A DNA stretch of 64,000 nt from positions 52,345 to 116,344 of the forward strand of contig CAMAQR010000006.1 in the NCBI GenBank assembly GCA_945860375.1, in the 5' to 3' direction. The stretch is from Pseudorhodobacter antarcticus. GTDB lineage: Bacteria > Pseudomonadota > Alphaproteobacteria > Rhodobacterales > Rhodobacteraceae. The translations under genes and the position numbers were made by a program. The stretch's first letter is position 1. Every line of letters starts with the position of its first letter. Below the pieces are notes generated by a model. The model was not told the origin of the DNA. It did not search any database and worked only from the letters and a program-made list of their open reading frames with translations. This document shows, piece by piece, positions 8,169 through 17,518 of the stretch.

Positions 8169-9311
8169 TTAGACCAGAAGCTGCGCCTTGGTTAAGCTGA
8201 GGTCAGACGCCAACCAGCGCGCGGTCAGGTCGCGCAAGGCTTCGCCCAAAGCCGGTCCTTGCAAAGCGGGCATCAGATCGGCGGCGGAAATGGGCAAGTG
8301 CGCCAGCGCCCCGCGCGCGATATCGGCTTGCCAATTGGTCGGCAGCGATTGCTCCAAAAGTGCTGCGCGGCACAGGATGGTGTCTGTTGCGGTATCCATG
8401 TCGTAGGCCCAAGCCAAGGCGGCAGCGGTCTTGGCGGTTCCGGTTTCGTCTCTGATCTGCTGAACAGTGACGCTTTCCATGCGTGACAGCCGAAGGTATT
8501 CGGCTGCGTCTTGGCCGCCGATAGCCGCCAGACGCCGCTGCCATCTGGGGGCCATTTCGGCCTCCAGATGCACCAAGGGGGCAAGGGCGCGAGGGTCTGC
8601 ACCCGGAAGGATTGCGCCCAGCGCCCCAATTTGGACCATGGCTGCGACAGCAGGCGCAGGATCGCGGGCCGCCAACAGTTTGCGCATTTCCCAGCCAATA
8701 CGTTCACGCGACAGACCGTCGATGTGGTCGATATGCGCAGCGCAGGCGGCCAGCCCGTCGGCGTCAATGCCCCCCTCGGGATCGCCATAAACCGCGTGAA
8801 ATCGGAAAAACCGCAGCAGTCGCAAGTAATCTTCGCGAATTCGGGCGTCGGCATCGCCGACAAAACGGACGCGACGCGCCAAAAGGTCGGGCAAGCCGCC
8901 CAGCGGGTCGATCACTTCGCCACGCGCGTTGGCATATAGCGCGTTCATGGTGAAATCGCGACGGGCGGCGTCTTGGGCGACATTTGTGGTAAAAGCGACG
9001 GTGGCATGACGGCCATCAGTTTGCACGTCGCGGCGAAACGTTGTGACCTCGTGCACGACGCCATGGGCCAGAACCGTGATGGTGCCGTGATCCATACCCG
9101 TGGGGATCGCACGAAACCCTGCCTTCTCCGCTACGTCGGTGACGTTTTCTGGCGTGGCGTCGGTGGCGATATCAATGTCAGCGACGGGAACGTTCAGCAG
9201 CGCGTTGCGCACGCAGCCGCCGACAAAAAGGGCCTGATGCCCCGCATCCGTCAGTGCGCGGCAAAGGGCCTGGGTGCCGGAATGGTTGAGCCAGCCGCCA
9301 AAAACCCTCAT
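8169..9311 (-). CDS. cca: CCA tRNA nucleotidyltransferase
   Basis: Adds or repairs the 3' CCA end of tRNAs. The 380-residue product carries the class II polymerase-beta nucleotidyltransferase head: LFVGGCVRNALL, then DIDIATDATPE with the catalytic aspartates, and RRDFTMNALYANARGEVIDP with the nucleotide-binding RRD. RIREDYLRLLRFFRF, typical of CCA enzymes, and an alpha-helical tRNA-binding tail follow. The ATG at 9311 overlaps the stop of the CoA pyrophosphatase gene (ATGA), so the two are translationally coupled. Poly(A) polymerase, the sister family, is less likely given length and gene context. Confidence 0.92.
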   Translation of the reverse strand: MRVFGGWLNHSGTQALCRALTDAGHQALFVGGCVRNALLNVPVADIDIATDATPENVTDVAEKAGFRAIPTGMDHGTITVLAHGVVHEVTTFRRDVQTDGRHATVAFTTNVAQDAARRDFTMNALYANARGEVIDPLGGLPDLLARRVRFVGDADARIREDYLRLLRFFRFHAVYGDPEGGIDADGLAACAAHIDHIDGLSRERIGWEMRKLLAARDPAPAVAAMVQIGALGAILPGADPRALAPLVHLEAEMAPRWQRRLAAIGGQDAAEYLRLSRMESVTVQQIRDETGTAKTAAALAWAYDMDTATDTILCRAALLEQSLPTNWQADIARGALAHLPISAADLMPALQGPALGEALRDLTARWLASDLSLTKAQLLV

Positions 9312-9901
9312 GGCTGCATCCTTTCGGCAAGCCCCCGCAAGATGCGCGCCGTGGCCCCCCAGATGTAATAGGGGCCATATGGAACCGCATAAAAGCGCCG
9401 CGGTTGGTTTTGCCAGATGCGACCTTCGATCACATAATGTGCAGGATTGAGCACATGTGACAGCGGCACGGTGAAGACCTCTTCCACCTCTCCTGCCTCT
9501 GGAATCGGGATGAAATCGGCTCTGACACGGCCCAAAATGGGCTGCATGCTGAAACCTGTTACAGTTTCGTGCGCAGGCAATCGCCCCAGAAGTTCGACGG
9601 CTGAAGGGGGAAGCCCGATTTCCTCCCGCGCCTCGCGCAGCGCTGTGGCTTCCAACGTGCCATCGCCATCATCCACTTTTCCACCAGGAAAGGCGATTTG
9701 CCCCGGGTGGTGCTTCAGATGCGACGCGCGTTTGGTCAGGATAAGTTGCAACCCATCGGGTCGCTGCCAAAGGGCCACCAAAACAGCGGCGGGACGCAAC
9801 ACGCGCCCCGGAGCCAATTTGATCGGGTTCAGATCAAAGTCAGATGATGCGCCAGCCGGGCGCTGCAGCGACCGGATCAGGCGCGCAATATCATCCGGCA
9901 T
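9308..9901 (-). CDS. CoA pyrophosphatase (NUDIX hydrolase)
   Basis: Hydrolyses CoA or acyl-CoA to phosphopantetheine and 3',5'-ADP in the cytosol. The 197-residue product has the CoA-specific signature LTKRASHLKHHPGQIAFPGG merging into the Nudix box GKVDDGDGTLEATALREAREEIGL, where the metal-binding REXXEE glutamates are intact. The start at 9901 (MPDDIARLI) is chosen because the longer frame would overlap most of the hslO 3' end; this start still overlaps hslO by 11 bases. It sits between hslO and cca in a leftward operon. A broad-specificity Nudix activity is the alternative, but the signature before the Nudix box argues for CoA. Confidence 0.88.
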   Translation of the reverse strand: MPDDIARLIRSLQRPAGASSDFDLNPIKLAPGRVLRPAAVLVALWQRPDGLQLILTKRASHLKHHPGQIAFPGGKVDDGDGTLEATALREAREEIGLPPSAVELLGRLPAHETVTGFSMQPILGRVRADFIPIPEAGEVEEVFTVPLSHVLNPAHYVIEGRIWQNQPRRFYAVPYGPYYIWGATARILRGLAERMQP

Positions 9902-10892
9902 CACCAAGCGCCTTTGTGCCCTCAAACCCCAATGTTTTGGGGTCAAACTCGTAATGCGCGCCGCAGAACTGACAATCTGCCGTCACAACACCTGCGGTGG
10001 TCGTCATTGAGCGGATATCTTTTTGCGAGTAGATCGACATCGCCTGTTCCACTTTTTCCGGCCCACAAGAGCAACCGAAATGCACCGCTTGCGCGTCAAA
10101 CACGCGCGGGATTTCTTCATGGAACAACCGCACCAGCAGTTCGGTCGGGGTGACAGTGGGACCGATCAGTTCTAGTTCGTCGACGGTTTCCAAAAGGGCG
10201 TTGGCGCGCGTCCAATCCTCGGCCTCTTCTCCGCCAAGAATATCGGAATGCGTCAACAAACCGCCCTCACCCGAACCAGACTCTGCGGCAACAGTGCCGC
10301 CAATGCTGGGCATATGTTGCAGCATCACGCCACCCGCCCGCCAATGCGCCAAGCCGCCCGGCAATTGGCTTTTGCCAAGGGACAGCGAGAACCGGGTCGG
10401 CAGCTGCTCAGACTGAGCAAAATACGTCTCTGCGCAGGCGGAAAGCGAACCGCCGGCGATGGGCGTAAAGCCTTGATAGGGCGTCATATCGGGGCCTTGA
10501 TCAATCATAACGGCCATGTAGCCTTCGCCAATCTGGCTGAAAGGCGACGCGTCCAGATCCAACCGATCGACGTCATAGCTGGCATAGGCGCGGACGCGAG
10601 CCGGGCCACCCTCTTCGGTGGGGGCATAATAATCGGTCGCGATCAGGCGAGCCGGTCCCTTGCCGCGAATCTGCAATGACAGTTTCCAACGCAGTTTCAC
10701 CGACTGACCGATCAGTGCGGTCAACACGGCGGCCTCGGCCACCAGCGCCTCTATCACCGGCGGGTAATTGTGTTGCTTCAACACCTGATCCAGAGCGCCA
10801 TCAAGACGCGCCACCCGCCCGCGTATGGATGAGCGGTCAAGTTGAAAGGGCAGGACGGTATCGTCCCAAGCGATGTGCGAACCAATGGACAT
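9891..10892 (-). CDS. hslO: Hsp33 redox-activated chaperone
   Basis: Hsp33 is a cytosolic holdase switched on by oxidative stress through a C-terminal zinc site. The 333-residue product ends with the expected four-cysteine motif, FGCSCGPEKVEQAM followed by DCQFCGAHYEF (CXC...CXXC). The start ATG at 10892 (MSIGSHIAWDD) has AGGAAA upstream; the frame is open much further upstream but without homology. The N-terminal core includes GEGYMAVMIDQG and YFAQSEQLPT, typical of HslO. It is the first gene of a leftward run hslO-CoA pyrophosphatase-cca with overlapping ends. Confidence 0.93.
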   Translation of the reverse strand: MSIGSHIAWDDTVLPFQLDRSSIRGRVARLDGALDQVLKQHNYPPVIEALVAEAAVLTALIGQSVKLRWKLSLQIRGKGPARLIATDYYAPTEEGGPARVRAYASYDVDRLDLDASPFSQIGEGYMAVMIDQGPDMTPYQGFTPIAGGSLSACAETYFAQSEQLPTRFSLSLGKSQLPGGLAHWRAGGVMLQHMPSIGGTVAAESGSGEGGLLTHSDILGGEEAEDWTRANALLETVDELELIGPTVTPTELLVRLFHEEIPRVFDAQAVHFGCSCGPEKVEQAMSIYSQKDIRSMTTTAGVVTADCQFCGAHYEFDPKTLGFEGTKALGDAG

Positions 10893-10967
10893 GGGGTTTC
10901 CTAAACGTGCCAAGCTTGGCATACCGCGCCTATATAGGCAGGGCAACCGTATGACCAAGGGGCCACC

Positions 10968-11420
10968 ATGATCAAACGCTATGGAAGCAGTCCGAAACCG
11001 GGGCAAATCTATCGCCGCAGGCCGGGCGTCTATGCGGTTTTGCTGCTGGATGGGGCGCTGCTGACCACGCATCAGGCCGATCCGCTGCCAGAGTATCAAC
11101 TGCCGGGCGGCGGTATTGATAAGGGTGAGCAACCGATTGCTGCGTTGCACCGCGAAGTGATGGAGGAAACCGGTTACCATATCGCAGGGGTGCGGCGGTT
11201 GGGGGCGTTCCGGCGATTCACCTTTATGCCGGAATACGACTTATGGGCAGAAAAGCTGTGCACGATTTACGTGGCGCGCCCGGTGCTGCGGATTGGGCCA
11301 CCCACCGAAGCGGGACACACGGCGGTTTGGATGAACCCTGAAGCGGCTTTGACTTTGTTGGGAAATCCGGGTGATCGCGCGATGCTGGCGCGGGCCTTGG
11401 GTCAGGCCGAACCGCGATAG
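10968..11420 (+). CDS. NUDIX hydrolase
   Basis: The 150-residue product has a clear Nudix box, GGGIDKGEQPIAALHREVMEETGY, with the REXXEE catalytic core. Nudix enzymes cleave nucleoside diphosphates linked to other groups; the substrate here is unknown. The N-terminus (RYGSSPKPGQIYRRRPGVYAVLL) and the MPEYDLWAEKLCTIYVARPV strand resemble the ADP-ribose/mutator-type group found next to hslO in related bacteria, but this is not decisive. It is transcribed divergently from hslO over a 75-base gap, and its 3' end overlaps the 3' end of the convergent REC-SpoIIE gene by 19 bases. Confidence 0.82.
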   Translation: MIKRYGSSPKPGQIYRRRPGVYAVLLLDGALLTTHQADPLPEYQLPGGGIDKGEQPIAALHREVMEETGYHIAGVRRLGAFRRFTFMPEYDLWAEKLCTIYVARPVLRIGPPTEAGHTAVWMNPEAALTLLGNPGDRAMLARALGQAEPR

Positions 11421-12757
11421 TCGAACAATATACCAGACACGTCATCCGGAAAATCTGCGCCGCCCGCGTGGTTGTGCAGATCCCAAACCAAGGCCTCCAG
11501 CAGATCGGCGCTGGGCAAGACGGCGCTTTGCAACAGCAGATCGCGCAGACCTTCTGTGCCAAGTTCTTCGCCATCCGGGCTTGGGCATTCGGTGACGCCA
11601 TCAGACACCAGAAACAGCCGGTCGCCGGGCGAGAGACGCGCGGTGGTCTGGCTGTAGGATGCCCCGTCGATCAAACCAATGGGCAAGCCACCATCGCCCA
11701 ACTGTTCAACACCGCCATCTTTACGCAGAATCATCGGATGCGGATGACCCGCTTGCACAAGTGTGCACGCGCCGGTGGTCAAATCTACCTCGGCGTAAGC
11801 AAGGGTAAAGTACTGATCCACCTGTAGATCCTCAAGCATCATACGATTGAGCCGCGCCGCAACCTCTGCTGGGGGCCACGCGTCGCGTGCGCCATTCGGG
11901 GCAGTTGTCAGCGCAATGTTTTGATCCGGCGAGGCCCCCGACAAAAGACCAGCCAAGCGTGCCGTCATCATGGCAGAAGCAACACCGTGGCCAGACACAT
12001 CGACAGAATAGACGACGATTCGCTGTGGCGAAATAACAAAGCTGCCGACCAGATCGCCGCCCACATGGCCCGAGGGACGCAACAACAAAGACGCCGTTCC
12101 GGCACCAAAATCACGAAAACGGTCGCGGACAAGGGTCTGCTGCAATTTGCGCGCTTCTATCAGGTCGCGGTCCAGCGAATCATACAGCTTTTGCAATTGG
12201 TCCAAGGTGGCGCCGACCAGCCGATTCTTCTCGACCAACTCATCCTGCATGCCCAAGATACGCTCCCCCGCGCGGAGACGGGCGCGCAATTCGTCGGCGC
12301 TGACAGGTTTGGTGAGAAAATCATCGGCACCGTTTTCCAGACCATCTGCGATTTCGGTCTTTTCGGATTTGGAGCTCAGCAGGATGAAATAGCCATAGCC
12401 TTCGCGCGGCAAGTCTCTGAAAGCTCTGCAAAACTCAAGACCAGACATGCCGGGCATCATCCAATCCGACAACACGATGTCGAAATCCTGTGCCAGACAA
12501 AGTGCCAATGCTTCATCCCCGGAGGCGGCTTCGGTGATGTCATAGCCCCAACGCGTCAACTGCATATGCAGAATTTTCCGCTGCGCTTTGCTGTCGTCCA
12601 CAATCAGCACCGGACGCAGCACAAGGGCGCCTTGTGCCCGCGGCCCATCCGCCTGTCTGATCAGCTCCGGTTTCAATTTTACCCCCCGCTTGGTTGCCCT
12701 TCTGGTTTGCCGGGAAGGTCTTAAAGAGCGATGAAAGCGAAAATTTTGCGTATTCAA
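11402..12757 (-). CDS. response regulator with SpoIIE-type PP2C phosphatase output
   Basis: A receiver domain comes first: VLIVDD (acidic pair), phospho-acceptor Asp98 in LSDWMMPGMSG and Lys150 in FLTKP. A helical linker and a SpoIIE/PP2C serine phosphatase domain follow, with VDVSGHGVASAMMTARLAGLLSG in short, LAYAEVDLTTG and VSDGVTECPS. Such proteins act in partner-switching or phosphorelay control of anti-sigma or antagonist proteins. No ATG fits: the frame opens with TTG at 12757, and an internal GTG just before the receiver domain is a candidate, so the true start is uncertain. An HPt-domain gene lies divergently 72 bases away and is a likely phosphorelay partner. Confidence 0.87.
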   Translation of the reverse strand: MNTQNFRFHRSLRPSRQTRRATKRGVKLKPELIRQADGPRAQGALVLRPVLIVDDSKAQRKILHMQLTRWGYDITEAASGDEALALCLAQDFDIVLSDWMMPGMSGLEFCRAFRDLPREGYGYFILLSSKSEKTEIADGLENGADDFLTKPVSADELRARLRAGERILGMQDELVEKNRLVGATLDQLQKLYDSLDRDLIEARKLQQTLVRDRFRDFGAGTASLLLRPSGHVGGDLVGSFVISPQRIVVYSVDVSGHGVASAMMTARLAGLLSGASPDQNIALTTAPNGARDAWPPAEVAARLNRMMLEDLQVDQYFTLAYAEVDLTTGACTLVQAGHPHPMILRKDGGVEQLGDGGLPIGLIDGASYSQTTARLSPGDRLFLVSDGVTECPSPDGEELGTEGLRDLLLQSAVLPSADLLEALVWDLHNHAGGADFPDDVSGILFDYRGSA

Positions 12758-12829
12758 GGCGCATAAAATTACCCCACGTTAAGGACGCGCCTGCACGCTG
12801 TTCCTAAATTTGCCAAGGAGCGCCGAGAG

Positions 12830-13204
12830 ATGATTGACTGGGGGCGGGTGAGGGAACTGCGCGACGAAATCGGGGCAGATGACTTTGACGAGGTGATCGC
12901 GCTGTTTTTGGAAGAGGCAGACAAGGTAATCGCCTGCATTGCGCCTGGATTGGCCGCCAGGGCGTTGGAAGCCGATTTGCATTTTCTGAAAGGCGCGGCG
13001 CTGAACCTTGGCCTCGCCGATTTTGCCGCGTTGTGCCAAGAGGGGGAGCGGCGGGCCGCGTCTGGCGACGAGGGGGTAAATGTCGACTCCCTGTGCGAGG
13101 CCTACCAAACATCAAAGGCCGCTTTGGGCGCTGGCTTGGCGCAGGATTTGGCGGCTCAGATCAGAAATTCGGACAGTATGTCGTCATTGGTGATGTCTCG
13201 ATAA
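12830..13204 (+). CDS. HPt-domain phosphotransfer protein
   Basis: The 124-residue soluble helical protein carries the HPt signature LHFLKGAALNLGL, with phospho-accepting His51 in the H-x-L-K-G context. HPt proteins pass phosphate between receiver domains. Its divergent neighbour is a receiver-SpoIIE phosphatase, so they probably act in one relay; the sensor kinase is not in this window. The C-terminal 49 bases overlap the end of the convergent ilvA gene. The last residues ([11 protein letters not shown]) lie beyond the HPt fold and have no assigned role. Confidence 0.85.
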   Translation: MIDWGRVRELRDEIGADDFDEVIALFLEEADKVIACIAPGLAARALEADLHFLKGAALNLGLADFAALCQEGERRAASGDEGVNVDSLCEAYQTSKAALGAGLAQDLAAQIRNSDSMSSLVMSR

Positions 13205-14403
13205 GAAAAGGCAGCGCTGTCGAGTTGATCGAACAGGCTTTTGAAGTTCCCTGCCCGGCTGGTTTCAATTCCAATCAGCACCGATCCAAAATTCCTTGCC
13301 GATTTCTTCAGATACTCAAAGCGCGCTATGTCATCATCGGGGCCCAGCATACCGAGAAATTCTTTCAAGGCTCCGGGGCGCTGCGGCATGCGCAGAATGA
13401 AGTATTTCTTGACGCCAGAGTAGCGCTGCGCGCGCTCTTTGACCTCTGGCAGGCGCTCAAAATCAAAGTTGCCCCCAGACGTGACGCAAACCACTGTTTT
13501 GCCTGCAATCTGGTCACAAAGGTCCGAAAGCACATCCACCGACAATGCGCCCGCGGGTTCCAGAACGATGCCTTCAACGTTCAGCATTTCCAACATGGTG
13601 ACGCAAATGCGGTCTTCTGGGGCCAAAAGCACCTCGGAAGGCTTGACCCAGGACAGCGCGGCGAAGGTCTTGTCACCCAACCGCGCCACAGCCGCTCCAT
13701 CAACAAAACTGTTGACGGTGCGCAGCTTAACCGGCTCGGCAGCGGCCAATGCGGCGGTCAGGCTTGCTCCGCCCACGGGTTCAACAAAACGGAACTCGGT
13801 TTGCGGTGCTTCGATTCGCAGAAACTGCGTGACACCAGCCGAAAGGCCGCCGCCACCAACAGGCAGGATCACCAAATCAGGCGCGCGGCCCAACTGTTCA
13901 AGCATCTCAACGGCGACCGAGGCCTGCCCCTCGATTACGTCATAATCATCGAATGGTGACAGGAAATGCGCGCCTTTGTCGGTGCAAAAGGCTTGGCTGG
14001 CCGCGAGGGTTTGGTCGAAGTAATCACCCGTCAGAACGATTTTCACGGCATCGCCCCCAAAAGCGCGCGTCTTGTCGATTTTCTGCTGCGGCGTGGTGAC
14101 GGGCATGAAGATCGTGCCTTTGACGCCGAAATGCTTGCACGCAAAGGCCACACCCTGTGCATGATTTCCGGCAGATGCGCAGACAAATTCACGCTGTGTC
14201 GGGTTGTTGGAGCGCACTTTGCGCATGGCCGTGAAGGCCCCGCGCAATTTGTAACTGCGTACTGGCGACAGGTCTTCGCGTTTCAGCCAAATCTCGGCAC
14301 CGTAACGGCGTGACAGGTAGTCATTGAGCTGCAACGGCGTGCGCGGGAACAGTTCGCGCAGGGCGCGGGTGGATTGACGGGCGGCTTGGGCAAAATCTGA
14401 CAT
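13156..14403 (-). CDS. ilvA: threonine ammonia-lyase (threonine dehydratase)
   Basis: A PLP enzyme that converts threonine to 2-oxobutanoate, the first committed step of isoleucine synthesis. The 415-residue product has the PLP lysine in RSYKLRGAF (Lys52), the substrate loop [12 protein letters not shown], the phosphate-binding glycine loop GGGGLSAG and a single C-terminal ACT-like domain ([14 protein letters not shown]) that fits feedback control by isoleucine. It is the short form with one regulatory domain, shorter than the enterobacterial enzyme. It converges on and overlaps the HPt gene by 49 bases, and is divergent from argG over 99 bases. Confidence 0.93.
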   Translation of the reverse strand: MSDFAQAARQSTRALRELFPRTPLQLNDYLSRRYGAEIWLKREDLSPVRSYKLRGAFTAMRKVRSNNPTQREFVCASAGNHAQGVAFACKHFGVKGTIFMPVTTPQQKIDKTRAFGGDAVKIVLTGDYFDQTLAASQAFCTDKGAHFLSPFDDYDVIEGQASVAVEMLEQLGRAPDLVILPVGGGGLSAGVTQFLRIEAPQTEFRFVEPVGGASLTAALAAAEPVKLRTVNSFVDGAAVARLGDKTFAALSWVKPSEVLLAPEDRICVTMLEMLNVEGIVLEPAGALSVDVLSDLCDQIAGKTVVCVTSGGNFDFERLPEVKERAQRYSGVKKYFILRMPQRPGALKEFLGMLGPDDDIARFEYLKKSARNFGSVLIGIETSRAGNFKSLFDQLDSAAFSYRDITNDDILSEFLI

Positions 14404-14502
14404 GACAGCACTTTAGCGTGGCAAGCGGATAAGGCCAATCGGTCTTGTTCACACGGCCAAAACCCAATAGACCGCCCTCAGTTTCCGCTTTGGAGGTCCC
14501 CC

Positions 14503-15735
14503 ATGTCCGCACCGAAAAAAGTCGTCCTCGCCTATTCTGGCGGCCTGGATACCTCGATCATCCTGAAATGGCTGCAAACTGAATACGGTTGCGAGGTGGT
14601 GACGTTTACTGCTGATCTGGGTCAGGGCGAAGAGCTGGAACCGGCGCGGGCAAAGGCTGTTCTGCTGGGGATCAAGCCCGAGAACATTCACGTCGTCGAT
14701 GTGCGCGAAGAGTTTGTGCGCGATTTCGTCTTCCCGATGTTCCGTGCCAATGCGCTGTACGAGGGGCTGTATTTGCTGGGAACATCCATAGCACGGCCGC
14801 TTATCTCCAAGCATCTGGTGCGGATCGCCGCAGAAACTGGCGCCGATGCGGTGGCGCATGGGGCGACGGGCAAAGGCAACGATCAGGTGCGGTTCGAGCT
14901 GTCGGCCTATGCGCTGAACCCGGCCATCAAGGTGATCGCGCCGTGGCGCGAGTGGGACTTGACCAGCCGCACCAAGCTGATCGAATTCGCCGAAGCGAAC
15001 CAGATTCCGATCGCCAAGGACAAGCGCGGCGAAGCGCCGTTCTCGGTGGATGCGAACCTGCTGCACACTTCTTCCGAGGGCAAGGCGCTGGAAAATCCGG
15101 CGGATGAAGCGCCGGAATATGTGTATCAGCGCACTGTCGCGCCGGAAGACGCGCCAAACACGCCCGAAATGGTGGAGATCACCTTTGAAAAGGGTGATGC
15201 CGTTGCCATCAATGGCGTGGCGATGTCGCCCGCGACCATTCTGACCAAGCTGAACGAATTGGGCGGCGCGCATGGGGTTGGCAGGCTCGACCTGGTGGAA
15301 AACCGCTTTGTCGGTATGAAATCGCGCGGGGTTTATGAAACTCCGGGTGGCACCATCTTGCTGGAAGCGCATCGCGGGATCGAGCAGATCACCATGGATG
15401 CGGGTGCGGGTCATCTGAAAGACAGCATCATGCCGCGCTATGCCGAGTTGATTTACAACGGTTTCTGGTATTCACCAGAGCGGGAAATGTTGCAGGCACT
15501 GATCGACAAAAGCCAGGAACATGTGTCGGGCACGGTGCGGGTAAAGCTTTACAAAGGCTCTGCACGGACGGTGGCGCGTTGGTCTGATCACAGCCTGTAC
15601 TCAGAAAAACATGTTACTTTTGAAGAGGATGCAGGGGCCTATGATCAGAAGGATGCGGCAGGGTTCATTCGCTTGAACGCGCTGCGTCTAAAGCTGATTG
15701 CCACCCGGAACGCGCGGGTAGCGCAAAAGCATTAA
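14503..15735 (+). CDS. argG: argininosuccinate synthase
   Basis: Joins citrulline and aspartate with ATP to argininosuccinate in arginine synthesis. The 410-residue product shows the ATP-binding P-loop [15 protein letters not shown] at the N-terminus, then [27 protein letters not shown] and [16 protein letters not shown], all family hallmarks. GGAGG lies 8 bases before the ATG. A strong terminator follows, so it is probably transcribed alone. Length is normal. Confidence 0.96.
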   Translation: MSAPKKVVLAYSGGLDTSIILKWLQTEYGCEVVTFTADLGQGEELEPARAKAVLLGIKPENIHVVDVREEFVRDFVFPMFRANALYEGLYLLGTSIARPLISKHLVRIAAETGADAVAHGATGKGNDQVRFELSAYALNPAIKVIAPWREWDLTSRTKLIEFAEANQIPIAKDKRGEAPFSVDANLLHTSSEGKALENPADEAPEYVYQRTVAPEDAPNTPEMVEITFEKGDAVAINGVAMSPATILTKLNELGGAHGVGRLDLVENRFVGMKSRGVYETPGGTILLEAHRGIEQITMDAGAGHLKDSIMPRYAELIYNGFWYSPEREMLQALIDKSQEHVSGTVRVKLYKGSARTVARWSDHSLYSEKHVTFEEDAGAYDQKDAAGFIRLNALRLKLIATRNARVAQKH

Positions 15736-15754
15736 ACTTTAGGCCGTGAAACAC

Positions 15755-15787
15755 CGCCGCCCCATTCTGCATGGGGCGGCGTTTTGT
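15755..15787 (+). terminator. Rho-independent terminator of argG
   Basis: A perfect 11-bp stem runs from CGCCGCCCCAT (15755-15765) to ATGGGGCGGCG (15771-15781), with a 5-base loop followed by TTTTGT. It lies 20 bases after the argG stop and just before the convergent sulfotransferase-like gene. Confidence 0.9.
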
Positions 15788-15792
15788 CTGGG

Positions 15793-16524
15793 TCAGATCT
15801 TGTAGTTCTCCAGCTTGTCGTAAAGGGGCAAAGCCTGTGCGGCCAGATTGGCATAGGTGCCGCCCAAATCGGGCAAAGGGCCTTCTGCGCCGTCGAAGCC
15901 ATTGCTGCGATGCACAGCCGCATACCAGTGTGGGGCCCAGACACCATCCGCGGCATTGCCACCCACCGGCCATCGCAGCATTTTGCGGGTGAATGAAATC
16001 CCGATCGCAGCGCACAGCTTTTGCAGCATCACCTCGGGGTCGGCGCGGATATCGTCGCTGTCGATCACGACCGGAGCAGACCCAGACCACGCCGAGACCT
16101 CGTCGAACAGTTCTGACTGTTGCACAAATCCGATGTCGGCCAGCGTCGCACCCTCCCGCTTTTTGGCATAGCTGGCAACCACGCGGGCCGGATGGCGGAT
16201 CAGAAACACATTGGTGCAGGACCGCATCCAGCGGCGGTCAAACTCTGGAACCATGTGAAGCGTCATATGCTTTTGATAGAACAGAGAATTGCCCTGTGGA
16301 ACCGGGCCCTTGCAGGTCGCTGCTACGACGTCGGGATCGGGTTCATGTGCCGCGATGATGTCCTCCCGCATTGGGTGGTTGACCCCGGTCACGTCGAGAT
16401 AGGCCGCGTAAAACGGTTCGTCCCAGACTGTACAATCACCGCGCGCAGCAAAGCTGTACATCATGGCCGTAGACAGATTGCGCGGGCCGGACCACATCGC
16501 GATGCGCTTGGTTGCCATGGTCAT
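15793..16524 (-). CDS. sulfotransferase-like P-loop protein
   Basis: The 243-residue product starts with IAMWSGPRNLSTAMMYSFA, matching the PAPS 5'-phosphosulfate loop of sulfotransferase-fold proteins, and contains NVFLIRHPARVVASY, matching the 3'-phosphate-binding region. The reaction is not known and real sulfotransfer is not shown. The ATG at 16524 overlaps the stop of the class IV aminotransferase (ATGA), so the two are translationally coupled. From memory, plant proteins annotated as branched-chain-aminotransferase-like carry a similar domain fused to a class IV aminotransferase, which would imply a shared pathway. Confidence 0.75.
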   Translation of the reverse strand: MTMATKRIAMWSGPRNLSTAMMYSFAARGDCTVWDEPFYAAYLDVTGVNHPMREDIIAAHEPDPDVVAATCKGPVPQGNSLFYQKHMTLHMVPEFDRRWMRSCTNVFLIRHPARVVASYAKKREGATLADIGFVQQSELFDEVSAWSGSAPVVIDSDDIRADPEVMLQKLCAAIGISFTRKMLRWPVGGNAADGVWAPHWYAAVHRSNGFDGAEGPLPDLGGTYANLAAQALPLYDKLENYKI

Positions 16525-17420
16525 GCCCCCACCATCGCCTTGTAAAGCCCCCGGATGCGCTCAGTCATCGGTCCCATTTGGCCGGTTCCGATCACTCTGC
16601 CGTCGATTGAGCCCACCGGTGTTTGCGCCCCGAAGGTGCCGGTCAGAAAGGCTTCATCGGCAGAATACGTCTCTACAAGGCTGAAATTGCGCTCAAACAC
16701 AGGGATGCTGTTTGCGCGACACAGGTCGATCACTTTCTGACGGGTGATGCCATTCATGCAATAATCACCGGTGCTGGTCCAAACCTGCCCCTTGCGCACG
16801 ATGAAAAAATTGCAGGCGTTGGTGGTGTTCACAAAGCCATGCACGTCCAGCATCAGCGCCTCATCCGCGCCCGCCTTTTCTGCGGCGATGCAGGCGAGAA
16901 TGCAGTTCAGCTTGGAATGGCTGTTCAGCTTGGGGTCTTGCGTCATCGGCAATCCGCGCAGATGCGGCACCGTTGCCAGACGGATCGGGCGCGGCAGTTT
17001 CTGGCGGCTGTGCTCCATGATGATCACCACGGTTGGACCACGTTGCGACAGTTTCGGGTGCTGGAACGGCCGCGTCTTGACCCCCCGCGTCACCATCAGG
17101 CGGGCGTGCGCGTCTGTCACCATGCCATTGGCTTTTTGCGTCTCTAACACGGCTGAAACAACCTGATCCGGGGTCATCCCGATATCCAGATCAATCGCTT
17201 TCACGCCCTCAAACAGCCGTTCGATGTGTTCGTCAAGAAAGGTCCAGCGACCATTGTAAAGCCGGATGCCCTCCCAAATGCCATCGCCCAGCATGAAGCC
17301 TGAATCATAAACCGACACCGTCGCCTGCGCTTTGGGTACAATCTGACCGTTCACATAAATCAGGATCGATTCGTTGCGGGCATCATCCTCAGCCTGATGG
17401 GTGGAAACATTGTCTGTCAT
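16521..17420 (-). CDS. class IV PLP aminotransferase (BCAT/D-amino-acid type)
   Basis: The 299-residue fold-type IV enzyme has PLP lysine 170 in SHSKLNCILA, an N-terminal VYDSGFMLGDGIWEGIRL, TRGVKTRP, and DYCMNGITRQKVIDLC near the C-terminus. The start at 17420 has GGAGG upstream; a longer frame exists without support. In the motif before NFF (GFVNTTNACNFF) the glutamate that normally contacts the PLP ring nitrogen appears to be Thr199. The substrate is open: branched-chain amino acids, D-amino acids or aminodeoxychorismate. Overlap with the sulfotransferase-like gene makes this a two-gene operon. Confidence 0.83.
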   Translation of the reverse strand: MTDNVSTHQAEDDARNESILIYVNGQIVPKAQATVSVYDSGFMLGDGIWEGIRLYNGRWTFLDEHIERLFEGVKAIDLDIGMTPDQVVSAVLETQKANGMVTDAHARLMVTRGVKTRPFQHPKLSQRGPTVVIIMEHSRQKLPRPIRLATVPHLRGLPMTQDPKLNSHSKLNCILACIAAEKAGADEALMLDVHGFVNTTNACNFFIVRKGQVWTSTGDYCMNGITRQKVIDLCRANSIPVFERNFSLVETYSADEAFLTGTFGAQTPVGSIDGRVIGTGQMGPMTERIRGLYKAMVGA

Positions 17421-17518
17421 GGGGCCTCCTGTTTTCGCCAAGCTACGGTGGGCCGCAACAAAGGCCAAGGGGGACCATCACCTCTGCGTGACCTCACGGA
17501 CGGGTGAGTTGCCCGGAT

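Noticed and set aside
7014..8195. Long plus-strand open frame opposite the ABC exporter gene
   Set aside because: Antisense shadow rich in His, Gln and Arg; the minus-strand frame carries all ABC motifs.
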